DNA of 5,176 nucleotides from an uncultured Curvibacter sp. Lineage in GTDB: Bacteria; Pseudomonadota; Gammaproteobacteria; Burkholderiales; Burkholderiaceae. Both the position numbers and the translations under genes were made by a program. The first letter of the stretch is position 1, and each line of letters starts with the position of its first letter. Location of the stretch: assembly GCA_946481355.1 (NCBI GenBank), contig CAMLNH010000208.1, positions 1 through 5,176 of the forward strand, given 5' to 3'. Positions 1 through 4,469 of the stretch are shown here, piece by piece. The notes under the pieces were generated by a model. The model saw only the letters and a list, made by a program, of their open reading frames with translations, made no database searches and was not told the origin of the DNA.

Positions 1-515
1 ACCAGGACGGCGAGTTCTACTTCATCGAGATGAACACGCGCGTGCAGGTCGAGCACCCGGTGACCGAGATGATCACGGGCGTGGACATCGTCAAGACGCA
101 GATCATGGTGGCCGCGGGTGAACGCCTGCCCTTCACCCAGAAGGACATCCAGATCCGCGGCCATGCGATCGAGTGCCGCATCAACGCCGAGGACCCCTAC
201 AAGTTCACGCCCTCGCCGGGCCGCATCACCATGTGGCATGCGCCGGGCGGGCCCGGCGTGCGCGTCGACTCGCACGTCTACACCAACTACTTCGTGCCGC
301 CGAACTACGACTCCATGGTCGGCAAGATCATCGTGCACGGCGACACGCGCGAGCAGGCCCTGGCCCGCATGCGCACGGCCCTGGCCGAGACCCTGGTCGA
401 AGGCATCAGCACCAACATTCCTCTGCACCGGGAACTGATGGCCGACGCCAAGTTCATGGCCGGCGGCACCAACATCCACTACCTCGAGGAGTGGATGCGG
501 CATCACAAGAGATGA
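1..515 (+). CDS. accC: Acetyl-CoA carboxylase biotin carboxylase subunit, 3' part (5' end outside window)
   Basis: Biotin carboxylase uses ATP and bicarbonate to carboxylate biotin on AccB, the first half-reaction of acetyl-CoA carboxylase in cytosolic fatty-acid synthesis. The reading frame is open from base 3, giving 170 residues up to the TGA at 513-515. The motif [14 protein letters not shown] lies at visible residues 9-22. By alignment from memory to the 449-residue E. coli enzyme, E9, N11 and R13 match E288, N290 and R292, and the Arg of ECRINAEDP (residue 59) matches R338. The C-terminal [10 protein letters not shown] and GGTNIHYLE blocks are intact, and the end matches the E. coli length, so only the N-terminal ~280 residues are missing, cut by the window edge. 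The first in-window ATG (30) is internal, not the start. accB normally lies upstream. prmA follows in the same direction after a 147-base hairpin-rich gap. Confidence 0.97.
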   Translation, partial: QDGEFYFIEMNTRVQVEHPVTEMITGVDIVKTQIMVAAGERLPFTQKDIQIRGHAIECRINAEDPYKFTPSPGRITMWHAPGGPGVRVDSHVYTNYFVPPNYDSMVGKIIVHGDTREQALARMRTALAETLVEGISTNIPLHRELMADAKFMAGGTNIHYLEEWMRHHKR

Positions 516-628
516 CCCCCGCAGGGGGCATCCCCCCTGAGCGGCGTGCGCCGCTTCCCCCTCAACGCCAACCTTCGGTGGCAGGGGGAGGCACTCAACG
601 GCCTGGCAAAGCCAGTTCCGCGAGTGCC
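516..628. repeat. GC-rich intergenic multi-hairpin element between accC and prmA
   Basis: Directly after the accC stop lie four consecutive inverted repeats. These are CCCCC/GGGGG (516-520 with 524-528); AGCGGCG/CGCCGCT (540-546 with 549-555); TCCCCCT/AGGGGGA (556-562 with 583-589), which encloses a second GCC-ACC/GGT-GGC stem closed by a TTC loop (567-582); and GGCACTC/GAGTGCC (590-596 with 622-628), which encloses CTGGC/GCCAG (603-607 with 611-615). The pairings are read directly from the sequence. I associate this C-run, GCGGC hairpin, C-run/G-run architecture with dispersed intergenic elements of Comamonadaceae genomes; that is memory, and copy number cannot be tested in one window. It may act as a terminator, a transcript stabiliser, or a non-autonomous repeat. 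Confidence 0.5.
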
Positions 629-638
629 CACGATTTTT
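590..638 (+). terminator. Possible intrinsic terminator downstream of accC
   Basis: The last hairpin of the intergenic element (outer stem GGCACTC/GAGTGCC, inner CGG/CCG and CTGGC/GCCAG, loop AAA) is followed by CACGATTTTT, with five T residues at 634-638. The T-run begins five bases after the outer stem, which is looser than a textbook terminator, so partial termination or read-through into prmA is as likely as full termination. Seen in sequence; the function is inferred. Confidence 0.35.
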
Positions 639-662
639 GCTTCTGACTGAGGGGGCTTTCCC

Positions 663-1547
663 ATGTACGAACTTCGTTTGCTCTGTCCGCAGGATCGCGT
701 GGAGGTCCTGGGCGAGGCGCTGGACGCGCTCGATGCCCTGAGCATCAGCGTCGAGGACGCCGATGCCCAGACCGACGTCGAGCAGGCCCTGTTCGGCGAG
801 CCCGGCATGCCGCCACCGGCCGAGGGCTGGCAGCGTTCGCGCGTGATTGCGCTGTTTTCCACCCAGGCCTTGGCCGATGAGGCCGCGGCCCTGCTGCAGG
901 CCCAGGATTTTTTTGAAGGCTGCCGGGTGCTGGGCGTCGTCGAGGTGCCTGAGCAGGATTGGGTGCGGCTGACGCAGTCCCAGTTCACGCCGGTGGACAT
1001 CACGCCCGCGTTCTGGATCGTGCCGACCTGGCATGAGCCGCCGGCGCAGGCGCGCACCATCATCCGTCTCGACCCCGGACTGGCCTTTGGTACTGGTACC
1101 CATCCCACTACGCGCATGTGCCTGCGCTGGATCGCGCGCCATGGGGCCCAGGGCCTGGGCCACGTGCTGGACTACGGCTGCGGCTCCGGCATCCTGGCCA
1201 TCGGCGCGGCCAAGTTCGGGGCGCATGTGATCGATGCCGTGGACATCGACGAGGCTGCCGTGACTTCCACCCGACTCAATGCTGAAGCCAACGGCGTGAC
1301 GCTGAATGCCGGCCTGCCTGAACTGGCCCAGGGGCAGTACAAGACGGTGCTGGCCAATATCCTGGCCACTCCCCTCAAGGTGCTGGCACCCCTGTTGTGC
1401 TCGCGCGTGGCGCCCGGCGGCGCCCTGGTGCTGGCCGGTATCCTGGAGCGGCAGGCCGAGGAGTTGACCCTGGCCTACGCACCCTATTGCAAGCTTGCTG
1501 TGGCTGATCGCGAGGACGGCTGGGTGCTGATGACAGCGGCATTCTGA
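663..1547 (+). CDS. prmA: Ribosomal protein L11 methyltransferase PrmA
   Basis: PrmA transfers methyl groups from S-adenosylmethionine to ribosomal protein L11 in the cytosol. The 294-residue product is close to the E. coli length (about 293). Residues 1-100 form the substrate-recognition part, and the catalytic domain follows. The family signature FGTGTHPTT is at 142-150. SAM-binding motif I is the stretch DYGCGSGILAIGA (170-182), an acidic residue ends the second strand (VDIDEA, 193-198), and the NILATPL catalytic-region motif is at 232-238. The ATG at 663 is supported by GAGGGGG (649-655), seven bases upstream. The gene lies downstream of accC as expected for Burkholderiales, separated by the hairpin element, and ends 53 bases before the zinc-ribbon gene. 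No frameshift or missing motif is seen. Confidence 0.97.
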   Translation: MYELRLLCPQDRVEVLGEALDALDALSISVEDADAQTDVEQALFGEPGMPPPAEGWQRSRVIALFSTQALADEAAALLQAQDFFEGCRVLGVVEVPEQDWVRLTQSQFTPVDITPAFWIVPTWHEPPAQARTIIRLDPGLAFGTGTHPTTRMCLRWIARHGAQGLGHVLDYGCGSGILAIGAAKFGAHVIDAVDIDEAAVTSTRLNAEANGVTLNAGLPELAQGQYKTVLANILATPLKVLAPLLCSRVAPGGALVLAGILERQAEELTLAYAPYCKLAVADREDGWVLMTAAF

Positions 1548-1570
1548 GCCGCCGGAATCGCTTCTGTTTT

Positions 1571-1600
1571 GAGGCGGGCCGCCTCTACAATCGGGGCTCC
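1571..1600 (+). promoter_or_regulatory. Possible -10 element and very short leader for the zinc-ribbon gene
   Basis: TACAAT (1586-1591) matches five of six positions of the sigma-70 -10 box. It follows a compact palindrome, GAGGCGG/CCGCCTC (1571-1577 with 1579-1585). Transcription from such a box would start about seven bases on, only a few bases before the ATG at 1601. No good -35 box is seen at normal spacing: TTGAGG at 1569-1574 is only 11 bases away, and TTCTGT at 1562 is weak. The only Shine-Dalgarno candidate is GGGG at 1593-1596, four bases from the ATG. The gene could therefore have its own promoter, with read-through from prmA as the alternative. Confidence 0.33.
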
Positions 1601-2533
1601 ATGAGCCTCATCACACGCTGCCCGGCCTGCCGCACGATGTTCAAGGTCGTTCCCGACCAGCTCAGGATTTCCGAGGGCTGGGTGCGGTGCGGCCAGTGCG
1701 AAGAGATTTTCGACGCTGAGTCCAATCTGCAGGAGGTCGCGCCGCAGGCCGAAGCCGCTGCGCCCGTCTTTCAGGGTGAACTGGCCGCGGCCATGGCCAG
1801 CGACGCGCCGGCTGCGCGCGCGCCGGACGAAGGTGCCGCGCGCCGTGGTGAGCCCAGATCTGAACGTATTGAACCTCAGATGGAGGCTGCTGGAGGCGAC
1901 ACCATTCTGCTCCCCGAGGGCTCGGCCTATGGCGTGGACGAGACCCGTCCCCTGCTGGCCGATGAAGAGCCCTCCCCTGCAGCGGCGTCCCGGGCGGGAC
2001 CATCTGCCCCCGAACTGTCCTTCATGCGCCAGACCCGCCCGCCCAGCCGCTGGCACCGGCCGCTGGTGCGCGCCACGCTCATGGTGCTCAGCCTGCTGCT
2101 CGTGCTGGGGCTGGCACTGCAACTGCTGGTGCAGGAGCGCGATCTTGTCGCTGCGCGGCACCCGGAGCTGCGTCCGCTGGTTGAGGAGATCTGCCTGCTG
2201 GCGGGTTGCGAGGTGCGACCGCTGCGTCAGATCGATTCGGTGGTGATCGACAGTTCGGCCTTCAGCAAGATCAAGGGCGATCTCTACCGTCTCAGCCTGA
2301 CCCTCAAGAACAACGCGCCCGTCGATCTGGCCATGCCGGCCGTCGAGCTGGCTCTGACCGATACCCTCGACCATGCGCTGATCCGGCGTGTGCTGCAGCC
2401 CGAAGACCTCGGGGTGCAAGAGGGCGTGATCCGCGCGGGCGGCGAAACCCAGGCCACCCTCTTGCTGACGGTCAAGACCAACGGCAACGGTGAGCGTGTG
2501 GCCGGCTACCGCCTGCTGGCTTTTTATCCCTGA
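1601..2533 (+). CDS. Zinc-ribbon (MJ0042-type) and DUF3426 domain membrane protein
   Basis: The 310-residue protein opens with a zinc ribbon: CPAC (Cys7, Cys10) and CGQC (Cys30, Cys33), within the family pattern CPxCxTxFxV...GxVRCGxCxxxFDA. Residues 45-150 are a low-complexity linker rich in Ala, Glu and Pro, probably disordered. One membrane segment follows basic residues at about 157-177 (LVRATLMVLSLLLVLGLALQ). The DUF3426 domain fills about 180-310 and carries two cysteines in the stretch EEICLLAGCEV (197, 203), which could form a disulfide if, as inferred, this half is outside the cytoplasm. With no N-terminal signal, the likely topology is zinc ribbon in the cytosol and DUF3426 in the periplasm. 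The biochemical role of this family is not known to me. It lies 53 bases after prmA and 15 before the kinase gene, the usual Burkholderiales neighbourhood. The start is chosen because the zinc ribbon begins at residue 7. Confidence 0.93.
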   Translation: MSLITRCPACRTMFKVVPDQLRISEGWVRCGQCEEIFDAESNLQEVAPQAEAAAPVFQGELAAAMASDAPAARAPDEGAARRGEPRSERIEPQMEAAGGDTILLPEGSAYGVDETRPLLADEEPSPAAASRAGPSAPELSFMRQTRPPSRWHRPLVRATLMVLSLLLVLGLALQLLVQERDLVAARHPELRPLVEEICLLAGCEVRPLRQIDSVVIDSSAFSKIKGDLYRLSLTLKNNAPVDLAMPAVELALTDTLDHALIRRVLQPEDLGVQEGVIRAGGETQATLLLTVKTNGNGERVAGYRLLAFYP

Positions 2534-2548
2534 CCTACTTTTCATTCC

Positions 2549-3451
2549 ATGGCAACTCTGATCTGCGGCTCCCTGGCCTTCGACACCATCATGAACTTCG
2601 AGGGCCGCTTTGCCGAGCAGATCCTGCCCGACCAGCTGCACATCCTCAATGTTTCCTTCCTCGTGCCCACGCTGCGGCGCGATTTCGGCGGCTGCGCCGG
2701 CAACATCGCCTATGCGCTCAAGGCCCTGGGGGGTGATCCCCTGCCCATGGCCACGGTGGGTAACGATGGTGCTGGCTACGTGCAGCGTCTGCGCGAGCTG
2801 GGCATCAACACCCGTCACGTCAAGGAGATCGGCGAGACCTATACCGCGCAGGCGCTGATCATGACCGACCGTGATAACAACCAGATCACGGCTTTCCATC
2901 CCGGCGCCATGATGCAGGCGCATGTGACGCGCATCGAGCGTCAACCGGACGTGAAGCTGGGCATCATCTCGCCCGACGGCCGTGACGCGATGCTGCAGCA
3001 TGCCGAGCAGTTCAAGGCCGCCGACATTCCCTTTGTCTTCGATCCGGGCCAGGGCCTGCCCATGTTCGATGGCCAGGATCTGGCGCGCTTCGTTGAGCAG
3101 GCGAGCTGGGTCACGGTCAATGACTATGAGGGCAAGATGCTCTGCGAACGCACGGGCTGGAGTCCGGAGCAGATCTCGCGCAAGGTGCGCGGCCTGGTCA
3201 TCACGCTGGGTCACGAAGGCAGTGAGGTCTGGGTCGATGGCAACAAGACTCTGGTGCCGCCTGTGAAGGCCGCGGCCGTCGTCGACCCGACGGGCTGCGG
3301 TGATGCCTACCGTGGCGGTCTGCTCTATGGGCTGGAGCGCGGCTGGTCGCTGGCCAAGTCGGCCGAACTCGGCAACCGCATGGGCTCGCACAAGATCGCC
3401 CACCGCGGACCGCAGAACTACACGGTCTCGCCCCAGGCCTTCGGCGCCTGA
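2549..3451 (+). CDS. PfkB-family kinase, adenosine kinase (AdoK)-like
   Basis: This is a 300-residue ribokinase/PfkB-fold ATP-dependent kinase of the cytosol. The first family signature is DFGGCAGNIAYALKALG (45-61). The second is VDPTGCGDAYRGG (245-257), with Asp252 as the expected catalytic base and the GCGD turn as the anion hole. The N-terminal GSLAFDTIM...GRFAEQILPDQLH...SFLV pattern (7-39) and the ITAFHPGAM block (113-121) closely resemble, from memory, the mycobacterial adenosine kinase AdoK. Phosphorylation of adenosine to AMP is therefore the best guess over a sugar, but substrate specificity cannot be proved from sequence. Cys250 replaces the Ala or Val usual in the GxGD motif. The ATG at 2549 lies 15 bases after the upstream stop, with no clear Shine-Dalgarno, which suggests translational coupling. 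The gene ends four bases from the convergent DUF167 gene. Confidence 0.93.
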   Translation: MATLICGSLAFDTIMNFEGRFAEQILPDQLHILNVSFLVPTLRRDFGGCAGNIAYALKALGGDPLPMATVGNDGAGYVQRLRELGINTRHVKEIGETYTAQALIMTDRDNNQITAFHPGAMMQAHVTRIERQPDVKLGIISPDGRDAMLQHAEQFKAADIPFVFDPGQGLPMFDGQDLARFVEQASWVTVNDYEGKMLCERTGWSPEQISRKVRGLVITLGHEGSEVWVDGNKTLVPPVKAAAVVDPTGCGDAYRGGLLYGLERGWSLAKSAELGNRMGSHKIAHRGPQNYTVSPQAFGA

Positions 3452-3455
3452 GCGA

Positions 3456-3767
3456 CTAGCCTTCCCCAGTCAGTCTGTGCCAGGCCGCCTGCGCGGCGTG
3501 GCCGGCGGCCACGCGCAGCTGCTTGCGGCGGGACGCGCTGCCGCGCAGCAGTTCCACCGCGGTTTTCGGAATCCCCAGCGTTTCAGCCAGCCAGGCCTGC
3601 AGCGCCAGATTGGCCTTGCCGTCCACGGGCGGCGCATTCAGGCGTACGCGCAGGGCGCCGTCATGCAGCCCCTGGACCTGAGTCTTCGCGGCATTGGGCA
3701 TCACGTGCACGTCGACCAGAACGGCGCCGTCCTTTTGCGTGTGCAGGAAGGGCAGGGCAGCGTGCAT
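3456..3767 (-). CDS. DUF167 / YggU family (UPF0235) protein
   Basis: This small 103-residue protein shows the family pattern VMPNAAKTQVQG (22-33), LRVRLNAPPVDGKAN (39-53) and GSASRRKQLRV (76-86), the usual length and motif order for DUF167. The molecular function of the family is not established. No signal peptide or membrane segment is seen, so it is probably cytosolic. The ATG at 3767 is the only in-frame start that leaves a family-like N-terminus, yet no Shine-Dalgarno precedes it: the mRNA reads ACTCCTGAAACG before the ATG. An intrinsic terminator ends only 17 bases upstream, so expression must come from read-through or from a promoter overlapping that terminator. Its TAG (3456-3458) is four bases from the stop of the convergent kinase gene. 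Confidence 0.9.
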   Translation of the reverse strand: MHAALPFLHTQKDGAVLVDVHVMPNAAKTQVQGLHDGALRVRLNAPPVDGKANLALQAWLAETLGIPKTAVELLRGSASRRKQLRVAAGHAAQAAWHRLTGEG

Positions 3768-3782
3768 CGTTTCAGGAGTGCA

Positions 3783-3811
3783 ATGAAAAAGCCCGCTGCC
3801 TTTGCAGGCAA
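3783..3811 (-). promoter_or_regulatory. Possible promoter for the DUF167 gene overlapping the terminator
   Basis: On the minus strand, TTGCCT (3811-3806; four of six against TTGACA) is followed after exactly 17 bases by TTTCAT (3788-3783; four of six against TATAAT). The start codon lies 15 bases beyond the -10-like box, so the leader would be about eight bases. The -35-like box lies inside the terminator stem and the -10-like box uses its T-run. Both boxes are weak, and chance is a real alternative. Confidence 0.22.
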
Positions 3812-3817
3812 CGGGCT
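3785..3817 (-). terminator. Intrinsic terminator after the histone H1-like gene
   Basis: Read on the minus strand, the stem AGCCCG/CGGGCT (3817-3812 with 3795-3790) continues past one A-C mismatch into TGCCT/AGGCA (3810-3806 with 3801-3797). The loop has four bases, and the stem is followed directly by TTTTTC (3790-3785). A GC-rich stem plus an immediate T-run is the textbook rho-independent form. It lies 16 bases after the histone-like stop codon and would end the nrdB-histone transcript. The plus-strand side lacks a T-run, so it should work in one direction only. Confidence 0.82.
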
Positions 3818-3833
3818 CGAGGCCTAGACCGTC

Positions 3834-4292
3834 TCAGGGACGGCTGGCAGTCGGGAAAGGCCAGGCGGCCTGCGGGTTCAGCGTGGTCTGAGCCATCGGA
3901 GCCGCAGGGGCCGGGGCAGCAGCAGGCTTGGCAGCAGCCTTTTTCTTCGCCGGCTTCTTGGCAGCCTTTTTCGCAGCCTTTTTCGCAGCCTTTTTCGCAG
4001 CCGGCTTCTTGGCGACCTTCTTGGCGACCTTCTTGGCAGCCTTCTTCGCTACCTTCTTGGCCGCGGGCTTCTTCGCAGCGGCTTTCTTGGCAGCGGCCTT
4101 CTTCGCAGCCGGCTTCTTGGCTGCTACTTTCTTGGCGGCGGGCTTCTTGGCAGCGGCCTTCTTGGCCGGAGCCTTCTTCGCTACCTTCTTGGCGGCCGGC
4201 TTCTTCGCTGCGGCCTTCTTGGCCGGAGCCTTTTTCGCCGCTACCTTCTTCTTGGGGGCTGCCTTCTTGGCGGCCTTCTTTGCAGTTGCCAT
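3834..4292 (-). CDS. Histone H1-like Ala/Lys/Pro-rich nucleoid protein
   Basis: The 152-residue protein has 53 Lys and 62 Ala (about 76% together), one Arg (151), no Asp or Glu, and every Lys within residues 5-122. It resembles the lysine-rich C-terminal tail of eukaryotic histone H1 and the bacterial H1-like proteins described in Bordetella, which bind DNA without sequence specificity; DNA binding and compaction here is inferred from family. Lys pairs recur about every five residues to residue 80, then mainly every four. The tail (123-152) is Ala/Pro-rich, then TTLNPQAAWPFPTASRP, a distinct neutral segment that may be a conserved signature in relatives. The ATG at 4292 follows AAGGAG with seven-base spacing, which fixes the start. 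The gene lies downstream of nrdB on the same strand and ends at a strong terminator. Low complexity makes homology by composition alone weak, but the context agrees. Confidence 0.92.
   Translation of the reverse strand: MATAKKAAKKAAPKKKVAAKKAPAKKAAAKKPAAKKVAKKAPAKKAAAKKPAAKKVAAKKPAAKKAAAKKAAAKKPAAKKVAKKAAKKVAKKVAKKPAAKKAAKKAAKKAAKKPAKKKAAAKPAAAPAPAAPMAQTTLNPQAAWPFPTASRP
3927..4280 (-). repeat. Lysine-pair coding repeat array (AAKK / PAAKK / VAKK units)
   Basis: About 25 units of 12 or 15 bases, each ending in two Lys codons (CTTCTT or TTTCTT-like on the plus strand), fill codons 5-122 of the histone-like gene. Units differ by synonymous changes and by A/P/V substitutions, so this is a degenerate tandem array rather than a perfect satellite. 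Strand-slippage length changes between strains are expected. The complementary plus strand is an apparent Phe/Ala open frame, which is a by-product. Confidence 0.85.
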
Positions 4293-4299
4293 TTCATTT

Positions 4300-4312
4300 C
4301 TCCTTGATCAAG
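4300..4312 (-). promoter_or_regulatory. Strong Shine-Dalgarno of the histone-like gene, overlapping a palindrome
   Basis: On the minus strand AAGGAG (4305-4300) precedes the ATG by seven bases and decides the start. Its first three bases are the right arm of a perfect ten-base palindrome CTTGATCAAG (4312-4303). The stem that could form (CTT/AAG with a GATC loop) is too short to hide the site by itself. A protein-binding site or chance are alternatives. Confidence 0.75.
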
Positions 4313-4456
4313 TTACAAAGAGCACTTCATGCGTTTGTTGGAGTGCATGAAGCGATTCATGAGGCTGGGGTAGGGCCCAACGCCATGAACGGGGTGGCAC
4401 ACGCTGGCGCCACGCTCTGAGGCATGGTCGACAACGGGTGCGATTCTGGAAGCCAT
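4313..4456 (-). CDS. Possible small protein of 47 residues between nrdB and the histone-like gene
   Basis: An ATG at 4456-4454 opens a frame that runs to TAA at 4315-4313 and reads MASRIAPVVDHASERG, then ASVCHPVHGVGPYPSL, then MNRFMHSNKRMKCSL. It starts 13 bases after the nrdB stop and ends 20 bases before the histone-like ATG, so it fills the gap with operon-like spacing. The C-terminal third is basic and Met-rich, with Cys at 20 and 45. I recognise no family and see no membrane segment. Against it: no Shine-Dalgarno is visible before the ATG, GC at third positions (about 72%) looks lower than in the neighbouring genes, and 47 open codons can arise by chance in GC-rich DNA. It could be translated by coupling to nrdB termination, or the region may simply be a structured leader. 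Confidence 0.35.
   Translation of the reverse strand: MASRIAPVVDHASERGASVCHPVHGVGPYPSLMNRFMHSNKRMKCSL
4325..4361 (-). repeat. Three alternating CATGAA/TTCATG elements able to form competing hairpins
   Basis: On the minus strand the order is CATGAA (4361-4356), CTTCATGC (4352-4345) and GCATGAAG (4332-4325). The middle element can pair with the first (six base pairs, four-base loop) or with the last (eight base pairs, 12-base loop), but not with both. No T-run follows, so neither is a terminator. The array ends about 20 bases before the histone-like Shine-Dalgarno and lies within the 3' third of the possible small ORF. Confidence 0.5.
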
Positions 4457-4469
4457 AGATTGATGTGTT

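Noticed and set aside
173..646. A 157-codon plus-strand open frame running through the accC 3' end into the hairpin element
   Set aside because: Out of frame with the conserved biotin carboxylase sequence, His/Arg-rich, and it ends in the repeat element. No family features.
503..1117. A 204-codon minus-strand open frame opposite the start of prmA
   Set aside because: Ser/Arg-rich shadow of prmA and of the hairpin element, with no motif and no ribosome-binding site that stands out.
1484..3403. A 639-codon open frame on the minus strand across the zinc-ribbon and kinase genes
   Set aside because: It is the exact codon-by-codon complement of both sense genes, which happen to share one frame. 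It stays open only because TTA, CTA and TCA codons are rare in GC-rich genes. The product has no recognisable domain, while both sense genes carry clear motifs.
3300..3827. A 175-codon plus-strand open frame across the kinase 3' end and the DUF167 gene
   Set aside because: It runs antisense to the well-supported DUF167 gene and out of frame with the kinase, with Arg/Ala-rich shadow composition.
3928..4350. A Phe/Ala/Leu-rich 140-codon plus-strand open frame that looks like a membrane protein
   Set aside because: It is the complement of the Lys/Ala repeat array (CTT, TTC and GCC triplets). The minus-strand gene has a strong Shine-Dalgarno, a terminator and a family match.
4313..4420. A sigma-70 promoter directly upstream of the histone-like gene
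   Set aside because: TGTAAC near 4313-4318 (minus strand) is a weak -10 at best, and no -35-like hexamer lies 16-18 bases upstream. Co-transcription with nrdB explains expression without it.
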